Assembly (NCBI GenBank): GCA_023428905.1 | Contig: JAEYWP010000018.1 | Location: forward strand, 1-37,522 | DNA from: Verrucomicrobiota bacterium | GTDB lineage: Bacteria > Verrucomicrobiota > Verrucomicrobiia > Opitutales > Opitutaceae | Reading direction: 5' to 3' | Length of the DNA: 37,522 nucleotides | Shown: in pieces, positions 1-7,187 of the stretch | Numbering within the stretch: the stretch's first letter is position 1 | Layout: each line of letters opens with the position of its first letter | Program-made: the position numbers and the translations under genes | The notes under the pieces: model-generated | The model's input: the letters and a program-made list of their open reading frames with translations, nothing else | Database searches by the model: none | What the model was told of the DNA's origin: nothing

Positions 1-2
1 AA

Positions 3-53
3 AAGAACTCGAGGACAGCAAACGCGATCGGACTCAGCACCACCGTGGCGCGG
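3..53 (+). pseudogene. Possible upstream fragment of the interrupted beta-barrel gene
   Basis: One plus-strand frame from base 3 is open and GC-rich. It ends in residues reading like a barrel strand (AIGLSTTVAR) and then hits TAG at 54-56. The pattern would fit the gene whose 3' part resumes after the IS30 element near 1266-1280. In that case the attC-like sequence and the IS would sit inside one outer-membrane protein gene. Only 17 residues are visible and the left edge of the window cuts the frame, so this is a tentative inference. Confidence 0.25.
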
Positions 54-87
54 TAGCGCCTAGCTCAACCCTCAATCTCTGAGGATT

Positions 88-186
88 GCCGAACGTTAAA
101 GATCAGCCACGGCTGCGGCTGGCGGGCATCCTGCGTCAGCAGGATGCATGACAGCCGTAGCCGTTGGCTGTAGCGCCTTGTTCGGC
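88..186 (-). repeat. attC-like (59-base-element type) recombination hairpin
   Basis: The outer 7-bp arms GCCGAAC (88-94) and GTTCGGC (180-186) are exact complements. Inside them lie arms CAGCCACGGCTGCGGCTG and, on the other side, the complement of CAGCCAACGGCTACGGCTG, which differ by one unpaired base. The tip is GCATCCTGC / GCAGGATGC around a 4-base loop. Read on the minus strand, the order GCCGAACAAGGCGCT ... CTTTAACGTTCGGC follows the R''-L''-L'-R' layout of integron attC sites, although the R' core GTTCGGC departs from GTTRRRY at one base. No integrase or cassette gene is visible beside it, so it may be a dispersed attC-like repeat. Confidence 0.6.
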
Positions 187-224
187 GACTTGGATTCAAG
201 AAGTAAGTGCGACATTTCTCCCGG

Positions 225-1214
225 ATGGCTTACACACAGCTTTCTGATGAGGAGAGATATGAGATAGCGGCTTTGCGCAAGCAAGGCTTCCGTGTCTCTG
301 CGATCGCGGTAGCACTCCAAAGACACCGCAGTACCATCTATCGAGAGCTAAAGCGTAATCGCTCCGTACACGACGATTTCTACCGGCCCAGCCACGCCGG
401 AGAGAAGACCCGCGCGCGGCGATCCCGGTCCAGACGCAATCGGCGATACGGTCCAGAGGACTTCGAGCTGGTCGAGCTCCTGCTAGAGGAGAGACTCAGC
501 CCCGAGCAGATCGTTGGACGTGCCAAACTGGAGGGCGTAAAGCTTATGAGCCACGAGACGATGTATCAATGGATCTGGGCGGATAAGGCAGGCGGTGGAT
601 CTGTGTGGTCTCATCTACGCGGTGCACGCAAACAGCGTCGCAAGCGCTACGGCCGCTATGACAGCCGCGGGCGTCTAGCGGGCAAACGCATGATCGGTGA
701 TCGTCCCGACATCGTCGACAAGCGCACCCGCATTGGCGACTGGGAAGCGGACACCGTGCACGGTAGCGGCAAGGCCGCCGTTCTCACCCTGGTCGAACGC
801 ATGACCGGCCTGGTGCGTATCGGCAAACTCGCACGGGCAACCGCCGAGCTGACAGCACAACGCGTCTACGAACTGCTCCAGGTCGATAAAGACCGAGTCC
901 ACACCATCACCGCGGACAATGGTTCCGAGTTCCACTCCTACAAAGACATCGAAGCTAGCCTGGGCATCACCTTCTACTTCGCGACTCCACACCACGCATG
1001 GGAACGCGGCTCGAACGAAAACCTCAACGGTCTGCTTCGGCAGTACCTACCCAAAGGCACCAATCTGAATAACCTCTCCCAACAGGACTGCGATCGTATT
1101 GCCGAACTGCTAAACGACCGCCCCAGACGCCGCCTCGGATATAAAACCCCTAACGAAGTCTACTATCCGAAGATGATACCACGCCAGTTTGTCGCTTCCT
1201 GCGGCAAGCTTTAG
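225..1214 (+). CDS. IS30 family transposase
   Basis: This is a 329-residue DDE transposase that would cut and join the element's ends. The N-terminus (about 1-60) is a helix-turn-helix of the IS30 type, opening MAYTQLSDEERYEI and containing HRSTIYRELKRN. The catalytic core shows IGDWEADTVHG (first Asp), TADNGSEF (second Asp) and the typical HHAWERGSNENLNGLLRQY block carrying the Glu. The C-terminus NDRPRRRLGYKTPNEV is also characteristic. The ATG at 225 is chosen because homologues begin at MAYTQL; a GTG at 207 would add six residues. No frameshift is seen, so the enzyme looks intact. It reads in the same direction as the polysaccharide genes downstream. Confidence 0.95.
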   Translation: MAYTQLSDEERYEIAALRKQGFRVSAIAVALQRHRSTIYRELKRNRSVHDDFYRPSHAGEKTRARRSRSRRNRRYGPEDFELVELLLEERLSPEQIVGRAKLEGVKLMSHETMYQWIWADKAGGGSVWSHLRGARKQRRKRYGRYDSRGRLAGKRMIGDRPDIVDKRTRIGDWEADTVHGSGKAAVLTLVERMTGLVRIGKLARATAELTAQRVYELLQVDKDRVHTITADNGSEFHSYKDIEASLGITFYFATPHHAWERGSNENLNGLLRQYLPKGTNLNNLSQQDCDRIAELLNDRPRRRLGYKTPNEVYYPKMIPRQFVASCGKL

Positions 1215-1238
1215 CTCCTGTCCTCGGAAGCGACAAAC
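1187..1238. repeat. 13-bp inverted repeat at the end of the transposase gene
   Basis: GTTTGTCGCTTCC (1187-1199) and GGAAGCGACAAAC (1226-1238) are exact inverted copies 26 bases apart, spanning the transposase stop codon. They could form an RNA hairpin that blocks readthrough, or be a decayed IS end. There is no T-run after the stem, so it is not a standard terminator. Confidence 0.5.
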
Positions 1239-1265
1239 CGGCTACCCGTCCCGCCTCTTCTGTCG

Positions 1266-1856
1266 CACTTCAAACCTGATATTTTCGCGCTCAACAGCGA
1301 GCGGGACCTGCTCGTCGGCTACCGCTACCGCACCACGGAGACGTCGGTCGACACGACCGACGTGGACCATGCGGTTTACCTGGGGATCACCGGCAAGATC
1401 ATCACCAAGCTGAATGGCAATGCCCGGATCGGCTGGCAGCGCCGGGAGATCGACCCGTCCCAAGGCGGGCGCACCACGCACGACGGTCTAACCGCGTCGG
1501 TCGCGACCACCTGGACGGTGACCAATCGCTTCAGCATGACCGGCAATGTCTCGAAGGATGTGTCCACGGTGGCGACAGACGACAGCGTGGACATCACCTC
1601 CGCGTCACTCGACTTCCAATACGGCGTCAATGGTCGGACCATGGCCTTTGCGGCCCTGAGCCACACCCACCTGCGTTTCCTTGACGGGGGTGACCGCACC
1701 GACGACGGGGTCGGGCTTTCCACCGGAGTGACTTACACCTTCAGTGAACGGCTCCGCGTGACGCTGTCGTACCTGTATTTCCAGAACTGGTCCACCCTCC
1801 CGACCTCCGATTACGACCGCCACTCGATTTCGTTGAATGCCAGCACGCGCTGGTAA
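1266..1856 (+). pseudogene. 3' remnant of an outer-membrane beta-barrel protein gene (polysaccharide export type)
   Basis: The frame is open from 1215 to the TAA at 1856. It becomes convincingly barrel-like from about HFKPDIFALNSERDLLVGYRYR onward, with alternating polar and hydrophobic strands and a closing aromatic (ASTRW). Such C-termini belong to the BBP2_2-type outer-membrane proteins often found beside exopolysaccharide export genes. There is no start codon with a signal peptide: the IS30 element and attC-like repeat replace the 5' part. A GTG at 1362 could start a 164-residue product, but it would lack a signal sequence and half a barrel. The gene is therefore called broken. It ends 19 bp before the Wza-like gene, consistent with an original shared operon. 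Confidence 0.65.
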
Positions 1857-1875
1857 AGACTTCGCGCCACCCCTG

Positions 1876-2493
1876 ATGACCCGCTTTCCGTCACCCTTCC
1901 TCCGGTGGTGCCTCTTGGTCTGGCTATCATTTCTGCCGCTTGCGGGCCACGGACAGACCGAGCCCACCCGCCCTTCCTACACGATCGCAAACACCGACCG
2001 GCTGCGCATCGCCGTATTCCAGGAGGATGACCTTTCGGTCATCGCCCGGGTGGACGCCAAGGGTGCGGTCAACCTTCCCCTGGTGGGAGAGGTGCCGATC
2101 GCGGGAAAGACAGTGAGCGAGGCTCAGGCGCTGATCGAAAGCGCGTATCGAGACGGCCGTTACCTGAAGAAGCCCCAGGTCACAATCAACGTCGAGGAAT
2201 ACGCCCCCCGCGAAGTCTCCATCGACGGCAAGGTCCGCAATCCCGGTCGGTACGCGCTGCCGATCGAGGCATCCATGACCGTGCTCGAACTGGTGACCAA
2301 GGCCGGCGGCTTCAGCGACACAGCGCGCGGCACCGCGGTCTCCGTCACCCGCCTGACTCCGGACGGCAAAAAGACGGTCTTTACGGTGGACGTCGAAAGC
2401 CTGATCAAGGGCCGCGACCGTGCCCGCGCCACGGACAACTCCCTTCTGCTTCAGCCCGGCGACATCGTGTATGTTCCGGAGCGCATCATTTGA
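1876..2493 (+). CDS. Polysaccharide biosynthesis/export protein (Wza/SLBB family)
   Basis: This 205-residue protein has an N-terminal signal peptide (basic start, then CLLVWLSFLPLAGHGQ), so it is exported. After cleavage comes a Poly_export domain (about 30-110, YTIANTDRLRIAVFQEDDLS ... VNLPLVGEV), then one SLBB beta-grasp domain (about 118-200, VSIDGKVRNPGRYAL ... LLLQPGDIVYVPERI). Such proteins form the periplasmic or outer-membrane channel for capsule or exopolysaccharide. It is shorter than E. coli Wza (about 380 residues), lacking the extra SLBB repeat and the C-terminal helix, so a separate barrel protein may be needed for outer-membrane passage; the broken upstream gene would fit. ATG 1876 is chosen over an upstream start because it places the signal peptide at the N-terminus. 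Confidence 0.9.
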   Translation: MTRFPSPFLRWCLLVWLSFLPLAGHGQTEPTRPSYTIANTDRLRIAVFQEDDLSVIARVDAKGAVNLPLVGEVPIAGKTVSEAQALIESAYRDGRYLKKPQVTINVEEYAPREVSIDGKVRNPGRYALPIEASMTVLELVTKAGGFSDTARGTAVSVTRLTPDGKKTVFTVDVESLIKGRDRARATDNSLLLQPGDIVYVPERII

Positions 2494-2511
2494 GCAACCG
2501 GGACCACCACC

Positions 2512-4668
2512 ATGGCTGAAGGCTCGATGCGCAGCTCTCCGCAGCACACCACCCCGGGTGAAGCGCCCAATGAGCGCCGCACCCTGCGCGATTACCTCAT
2601 CATCCTGCGTGAGCGATTGTGGATCGCGCTGCCGCTGGCGCTGCTCGTGGCCCTTGGCTTTGGATACTACAAGGCGCGGCAGACGCCGCTCTTTCAGAGC
2701 GCGGCCACCCTGCAGATCGAGAAGCCGGAGAAGATTGTGACCAGCCAGGAGGTGGTGGACCTCTCCGTGACCAGCGATCTGGACCTCAACACCCACCTTC
2801 AGGTCCTCAACAGCGCGCGCCTGCGCGGCAAGGTGCTCGAATCGCTCACGCCGGACGAGGTCAAGGTCCTGCAACGGCCTTACCTGCGAACGGCGGATGC
2901 CGGCAAGCCCCTGCCCTCCCTGCCCGACATGCTGGGTGGCTTTCGGGTCGAATCGGTGCGCAACAGCTTTATCATTCGGATCGTCACCGTGCACCCCGAT
3001 CCAGAGGCGGCCGCATTGGTGGCCAATCGCTATGTCGACCAGTTCATGCAGTACCTGCTGGACAGCGTGAGCGGGAAAAACGAATACGCGGTCGACCACC
3101 TCCGGCTCAGCGCGGAACAACTGCGCAAGGATGCCGAGGCCGCCGATGCGCGTCTGCAGGCTTACATGCGGGAGCACAATCTCGTCTCGCTGGACGGGAG
3201 CGTGAATATCATCACGGATCGCCTGAAGACGGTGAATGCTGCGCTTCAGGCGGCGCGTCTGGAGCGGCTCGGGATTGAAGAGCTTTCCAACCAGGTGGGC
3301 GCCTTCCGGCGCGACAACCGGGACCTCCTGGAAATCGCGGCGATCTCGGGGCACGGGACCATCCCTGCGCTGCGCGCGCAGCTGGCCGAACTTCAGCGGC
3401 AGGAATCGGTCCTGAGCGAGCGTTACCTCGAGCGTCACCCCCGGATGATTGAGATCAGCCGCGCCATCGCCGTGGCCCAGGAGCAGCTCGGACGCCTGAT
3501 CGCCCTCGCCATTGCCGACCTTCAGGCCAGCCTGGAAAAGGCCAGGGCAAACGAAAAGTCATTGGAGAACGAATACGCACTGCAGGAAAGGGAGCAGCTG
3601 CGGCTCCGCGACCTGGCGGTGGATTTCCGCAGCCTGGAGAACCAGGCGGTGGTCGCAAAAAGCAATTACAGCCAGATCCTCGACCGGCTCAGCCAGACCA
3701 CCACCAGCAGTAGGCTCGAGAAGGTCCCGGTGCGGCCCCTCGATCGCGCGGTCCCCGCCGGTGCGCCGTTCTCCCCTCATCTGGCCAGCGTGGTGCGCAC
3801 CAGCCTGGCCCTCGGCCTGCTCGTCTTCCTCGCGGTTGCGATCGGCCTTAGCATGATCGATGACCGGATCAAGAGCGCCTGGGACGTCGAATCCTACATC
3901 GGCCTGAATTTGCTCGGGATCATCCCCGACCTTTCCGGCCTGAAGGACTCGGACAAATACCAATTGGTCCTGAAGGGTGAAGAGGCGCCAGGGACCGAGT
4001 CCTTTCTGGGTGTATACAGTGCGGCCAAGATTCACTCGAAGCTGGATTTTCCAAAAGCGATCCTTGTCACGAGCACCATTCCCGGGGAGGGCAAGACGCT
4101 CGTCTCCTGCAACGTGGCCGCGAGCTTTGCCCGCCACGGCAAGCGCACCCTGCTGGTCGACTGCGACCTGCGTCGGCCGATGCTGCACCGCCACTACAAC
4201 CAGGGCAACCAGGCCGGGATCATCACCTGGTTCGAGAACGGCGCCTCCCTCGATGGTGACCTCTCGGCCAACCCGCACCTGGGTATCACCAAGCTGGGTG
4301 AGAACCTTTCCCTGCTCTGCTCGGGGGGGCGCTCCAAGGTCCCGACCGAGATGCTCGAGCACCCACGTTTCGGAGAGCTTCTGGCCACATTAAAAAAGCA
4401 CTACGACCTCGTGGTGGTGGACTCTCCGCCGCTCGGAGCGGTGACCGATGCGATGCTGCTCGCGGAGCGCACCGACGAGGTGATTTATGTCTGCCGCTTC
4501 AATCACGCGGGGCGGAAGCACATCCGGCTCTATGCGCGCGCCCTCGAGAACGGGAAGCACGACGTCCTCGGCATCGTCCTGAACGGCATGTCGACGCGCC
4601 GGATCGAATATTACTCCAACTACCGCTATTACCGCAGCTACAAGAAGTACTACGGGACGCAGACCTGA
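2512..4668 (+). CDS. Polysaccharide co-polymerase with BY-kinase domain (Wzc-like)
   Basis: This 718-residue inner-membrane protein controls chain length and export of exopolysaccharide. It has a Wzz-type N-terminus with a transmembrane helix (about 41-60), a long periplasmic coiled-coil region (about 190-400) with a GNVR-like end, and a second helix near 430-450. The cytoplasmic bacterial tyrosine kinase domain shows Walker A STIPGEGKT (about 521-529), Walker A' LLVDCDLRRP (about 547-556) and Walker B VVVDSPPLG (about 634-642). The last 20 residues hold a cluster of eight tyrosines (EYYSNYRYYRSYKKYY), the usual autophosphorylation tail whose phosphorylation state governs oligomer cycling. 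It starts 18 bp after the export gene and forms an operon with it. No glycosyltransferases or Wzx/Wzy genes follow; the next gene runs the other way, only 3 bp away. Confidence 0.93.
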   Translation: MAEGSMRSSPQHTTPGEAPNERRTLRDYLIILRERLWIALPLALLVALGFGYYKARQTPLFQSAATLQIEKPEKIVTSQEVVDLSVTSDLDLNTHLQVLNSARLRGKVLESLTPDEVKVLQRPYLRTADAGKPLPSLPDMLGGFRVESVRNSFIIRIVTVHPDPEAAALVANRYVDQFMQYLLDSVSGKNEYAVDHLRLSAEQLRKDAEAADARLQAYMREHNLVSLDGSVNIITDRLKTVNAALQAARLERLGIEELSNQVGAFRRDNRDLLEIAAISGHGTIPALRAQLAELQRQESVLSERYLERHPRMIEISRAIAVAQEQLGRLIALAIADLQASLEKARANEKSLENEYALQEREQLRLRDLAVDFRSLENQAVVAKSNYSQILDRLSQTTTSSRLEKVPVRPLDRAVPAGAPFSPHLASVVRTSLALGLLVFLAVAIGLSMIDDRIKSAWDVESYIGLNLLGIIPDLSGLKDSDKYQLVLKGEEAPGTESFLGVYSAAKIHSKLDFPKAILVTSTIPGEGKTLVSCNVAASFARHGKRTLLVDCDLRRPMLHRHYNQGNQAGIITWFENGASLDGDLSANPHLGITKLGENLSLLCSGGRSKVPTEMLEHPRFGELLATLKKHYDLVVVDSPPLGAVTDAMLLAERTDEVIYVCRFNHAGRKHIRLYARALENGKHDVLGIVLNGMSTRRIEYYSNYRYYRSYKKYYGTQT

Positions 4669-4671
4669 GCG

Positions 4672-5352
4672 TCAGCGCACCGTCAGGGACTGGCCGTTGT
4701 GCTGGCGGGATAACTTGAGGATAAAGGGCGCTGCCTTCTTCACCCACTCCTCGGGGGCCGGGTAGCTGGCCGCATCGTCCGCCCACGCGGTGCGCAGCAT
4801 CGGGGTGTCGATAATGCCGGGGTTGAGCGGAATGGCCGCGAGCGGCTCGGGCAACTCCTCGGCGAGCGCCTTGGTCAGGCCCTCGATTGCGTACTTGGTC
4901 GCGCAATACGGGGCGACCTCCGCAGAGACCGACCTGCCCCAGCCCGAGCTGAGGTTGACGATAACGCCGCGCCGAGCCTTCAGCATGCCGGGCACGAAGG
5001 CCCGAATGACGTTGGCCACGCCTCTGATGTTCACGTCGACCAGCCGGGAAAACTCCTGCGCCGGCACCTCCCACAGCGGGGCGGGCGTGTTCATGAGGGC
5101 GGCATTGTTGATCAACAGGTCGGGAGCCCCGTGGATACCGACCACGCGCTCCGCCCACATGTCGACCTTGGTTGGCTCGGCCACGTCCACCACGGAGAAA
5201 TCCTGGGGCGCGGGATGCGAAAAGCGCAGGTCGAGGATCCCTTCCGCACCGCGGCCGCAGCCGATCACGGTATGGCCCTCGCGGATGTAGGTTTCAGCCA
5301 GGGCGCGACCCAGCCCGCGGGTCACGCCGGTGATGACGATCTTGAGGCTCAT
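4672..5352 (-). CDS. Short-chain dehydrogenase/reductase (SDR) family protein
   Basis: A 226-residue classical SDR oxidoreductase using NAD(P)H; the substrate cannot be told. The Rossmann nucleotide-binding motif is TGVTRGLG (about 8-15), followed by NNAA (about 84-87), the catalytic Ser in NLSSGW and the catalytic pair YCATK. PGIIDTPM after the active site is also typical. Its ATG overlaps the stop codon of the exbD-like gene (ATGA at 5349-5352), so it is translated as the third gene of the exbB-exbD transcript, an unusual partner for a proton-channel pair. It ends only 3 bp from the convergent BY-kinase gene, with no room for a separate terminator. Confidence 0.9.
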   Translation of the reverse strand: MSLKIVITGVTRGLGRALAETYIREGHTVIGCGRGAEGILDLRFSHPAPQDFSVVDVAEPTKVDMWAERVVGIHGAPDLLINNAALMNTPAPLWEVPAQEFSRLVDVNIRGVANVIRAFVPGMLKARRGVIVNLSSGWGRSVSAEVAPYCATKYAIEGLTKALAEELPEPLAAIPLNPGIIDTPMLRTAWADDAASYPAPEEWVKKAAPFILKLSRQHNGQSLTVR

Positions 5353-5753
5353 TGTGCCCGGCTCTGGAGGCTGAACTTGTTGAGGCCCGCCTTACGGCAG
5401 GCATCCATGACGAAAGTGACGTGTTCGAGTGCCGTCTGGCGGTCCGCGCTGATCAGGACAGGCATGTCGCGGTTCAACTGGTTCAGCTGCACCAGCAGGT
5501 CCTGAAGCTGGTCGCGCGAGACCACGCGGTTGTTGAAGGCGATGGAGCCGTCCGGCCCGATACCGATGCTGACCGCCCCCTGGAAGACGTTCTTACCCGC
5601 CGTATCCACCTTCGGCAGGGTGATGTTCAGCGTCTGGGTGGACGCAAAACGCATGGTGACGAACGAGAACAGAACCAGCATCACCAGCACATCGATCAGC
5701 GGCACCAGCGGAAGCTCGGGCCGGTGCCGGCGTTTGACGCGGAGACCGTTCAT
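5349..5753 (-). CDS. ExbD/TolR family biopolymer transport protein
   Basis: A 134-residue partner of a MotA/TolQ/ExbB proton channel. It has a short cytoplasmic N-terminus rich in Arg, then a single transmembrane helix carrying the key aspartate (PLIDVLVMLVLF, Asp about 21), which in ExbD/TolR takes part in proton flow. A periplasmic domain (about 45-134) follows. The gene overlaps exbB upstream by ATGA (5750-5753) and the SDR gene downstream by ATGA, so the three are probably translationally coupled. No TonB, TolA, TolB or Pal gene is next to it, so its energised partner is unknown. An ExbD or TolR role cannot be separated from sequence alone. Confidence 0.9.
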   Translation of the reverse strand: MNGLRVKRRHRPELPLVPLIDVLVMLVLFSFVTMRFASTQTLNITLPKVDTAGKNVFQGAVSIGIGPDGSIAFNNRVVSRDQLQDLLVQLNQLNRDMPVLISADRQTALEHVTFVMDACRKAGLNKFSLQSRAQ

Positions 5754-6391
5754 GAAATCAGTTCCCGGGCGCTGGTGGTCGGACCCGTGGGAGCGGCCGG
5801 AAGGCTCCGACCGGAGCGGTGGGCGAGCAATCGTTCGAGCAAGACGTCGAGCCGCGCCGCGTGGTGATCCACGCGGCGTTGGAGGTAACCATTGCCCACC
5901 AAGGCCAGCACGGCGACGAGCAAGCCGAGCAGGGTGGCGCTCAACGCATAACCGACACTCTCGGTGAACTTGACGGGATCGGGCATCCGGGTGTTCGGAT
6001 CGATCACGGAGAAGGCGGAAAGCAGGCCGAAAACGGTACCGATCAGACCGATCAAGGGTGCCCCGGTGTAGATGGTGTCAAGGTAGCTGACCCCGCGCTC
6101 CATCTTCATGACCTCGAGGCGGGCATATGCCTTGGCGCCGTCTTCGTCACCCGGATGGCGCTCGGTGAAACTGATGATGCGTCCCAGCGCGGAATGGGTG
6201 CCGCCCGGCGACGTACGTCCCTGGAGCACCGCGTCCGCGAGGTCTTCGGGAATGATGGCGCCGTCGCGCAGGGCGTAACTGCGTTCGCAGATGATGAAGA
6301 CCGCAACCACCGAGGCCAGGCCAAGGGGATAGATCAACAGCCCGGCGGACTGGACGATGCGAAGCGCGTCGACGGCAGAAAGCAGCAGCAT
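5750..6391 (-). CDS. MotA/TolQ/ExbB proton channel family protein
   Basis: A 213-residue inner-membrane proton channel subunit with three transmembrane helices: about 15-36 (LLIYPLGLASVVAVFIICE), about 105-127 (TGAPLIGLIGTVFGLLSAF) and about 140-165 (GYALSATLLGLLVAVLALV). The segment APLIGLIGTVFGL is the family signature. With the ExbD-like protein it would convert proton motive force into motion of a periplasmic partner. The start is set at ATG 6391: a longer open frame reaches 6544 but runs through the leuD terminator and has no membrane-protein character. It lies downstream of leuCD on the same strand but is separated from it by that terminator. Confidence 0.9.
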   Translation of the reverse strand: MLLLSAVDALRIVQSAGLLIYPLGLASVVAVFIICERSYALRDGAIIPEDLADAVLQGRTSPGGTHSALGRIISFTERHPGDEDGAKAYARLEVMKMERGVSYLDTIYTGAPLIGLIGTVFGLLSAFSVIDPNTRMPDPVKFTESVGYALSATLLGLLVAVLALVGNGYLQRRVDHHAARLDVLLERLLAHRSGRSLPAAPTGPTTSARELIS

Positions 6392-6527
6392 AGGTACAGG
6401 TGTGACGTAAACCGGCTGGAAAAGGTCCACTAAAACCCGGCTCGGTTGAGAGCGCGAACCAAAATCCGCGGCCGGCCGACCGGACAGAACGCGCGGCGTG
6501 GGGTGAAACGGCGTCGACCCGGGGCAC

Positions 6528-6552
6528 AAAAAAGGCGGGGCCAAGCCCCGCC
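6528..6552 (-). terminator. Rho-independent terminator of leuCD
   Basis: On the minus strand an 8-bp perfect GC stem (GGCGGGGC / GCCCCGCC with a 3-base loop) is followed by six T residues, 20 bp after the leuD stop. It separates leuCD from the exbB operon and supports the shorter exbB start. Confidence 0.9.
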
Positions 6553-6572
6553 GAGTGCGTGCGACGCCTCGC

Positions 6573-7175
6573 TCAGGCGGCGAGGTAGGGCAGTTTCGCC
6601 GCGGTGGTGAGGACGGCGGCCTTCCCGTCGAGCAGTTCGCCGATTGCGTCCCAGCGACCGTTCACCAGTGCATCGCGAGCCGCCTCGCGGAAGCTCGCCG
6701 GCACCGTCTGGCCGCCGAAGCGGATCTGCTGCTTTTCGACGTCGATCACGACCTCCACCTGCGGGTCGGCTTCGACCGCGGCCGCAATGCGGGCGATGTC
6801 AGCCCGGCTGGCGGTGGCGCAGGGGATGCCGAGCGTGGTGCAGTTGCCAAAAAAGATCTCGGCGAAGTTTTCCGCCACGACCGCGCGGAAGCCATATTTC
6901 TGAATGGCCTGGGGCGCGTGTTCGCGGGAGGAGCCGCAGCCAAAATTGGCGCCGGACAACAGGATGGTCGCCCCCTTGAAGCGGGCTTCATTGAGCGGAT
7001 GGGCACGGTCGGTGCCGTCCGCATTCTTGCGAACGTCGTAAAAGAGATATTCGCCGAGTCCGTCGAAAGTGACGCACTTCATGAAACGCGCCGGGATGAT
7101 GCGGTCGGTGTCGATGTCATTTCCGGGCACATACACTGCGCGGCCGGCGACCTGGGTGATTTTTGCGAGAGCCAT
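6573..7175 (-). CDS. leuD: 3-isopropylmalate dehydratase small subunit
   Basis: A 200-residue swivel-domain subunit of isopropylmalate isomerase, which with LeuC converts 2-isopropylmalate to 3-isopropylmalate in leucine synthesis. Characteristic segments are VPGNDIDTDRIIPARF near the N-terminus and GANFGCGSSREHAPQAI in the middle, followed by FAEIFFGNC. Its length is normal for bacterial LeuD. It begins 12 bp after the leuC stop, in one operon. The leader before the ATG is pyrimidine-rich (actccccac) with no Shine-Dalgarno match, as for most genes here. Confidence 0.97.
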   Translation of the reverse strand: MALAKITQVAGRAVYVPGNDIDTDRIIPARFMKCVTFDGLGEYLFYDVRKNADGTDRAHPLNEARFKGATILLSGANFGCGSSREHAPQAIQKYGFRAVVAENFAEIFFGNCTTLGIPCATASRADIARIAAAVEADPQVEVVIDVEKQQIRFGGQTVPASFREAARDALVNGRWDAIGELLDGKAAVLTTAAKLPYLAA

Positions 7176-7187
7176 GTGGGGAGTGAG

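Larger units (their letters stand above)
195..1280 (+). mobile_element. IS30-family insertion sequence
   Basis: A single IS30-type transposase gene is bracketed by an exact 10-bp inverted repeat: AAGTGCGACA at 205-214 and TGTCGCACTT at 1261-1270. Outside these arms the match is weaker, so the true tips are uncertain by about 10-20 bases. Just past the right arm the bases at 1262-1279 would read VALQT-stop, a sequence that in many IS30 relatives forms the transposase end inside the right repeat; here the gene stops earlier, at 1214. The flanks are an attC-like hairpin on the left and a barrel-gene remnant on the right. A target duplication could not be identified. Confidence 0.6.

Noticed and set aside
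96..326. Minus-strand reading frame overlapping the attC-like hairpin (ends NKALQPTA...)
   Set aside because: It is the translation of the hairpin plus the antisense of the transposase start; not a separate gene.
1927..3438. Long minus-strand open frame across the export and kinase genes
   Set aside because: It lies antisense to two well-supported genes, has no family resemblance and an unusual His/Arg/Gly-rich composition, as expected of a GC-rich shadow frame.
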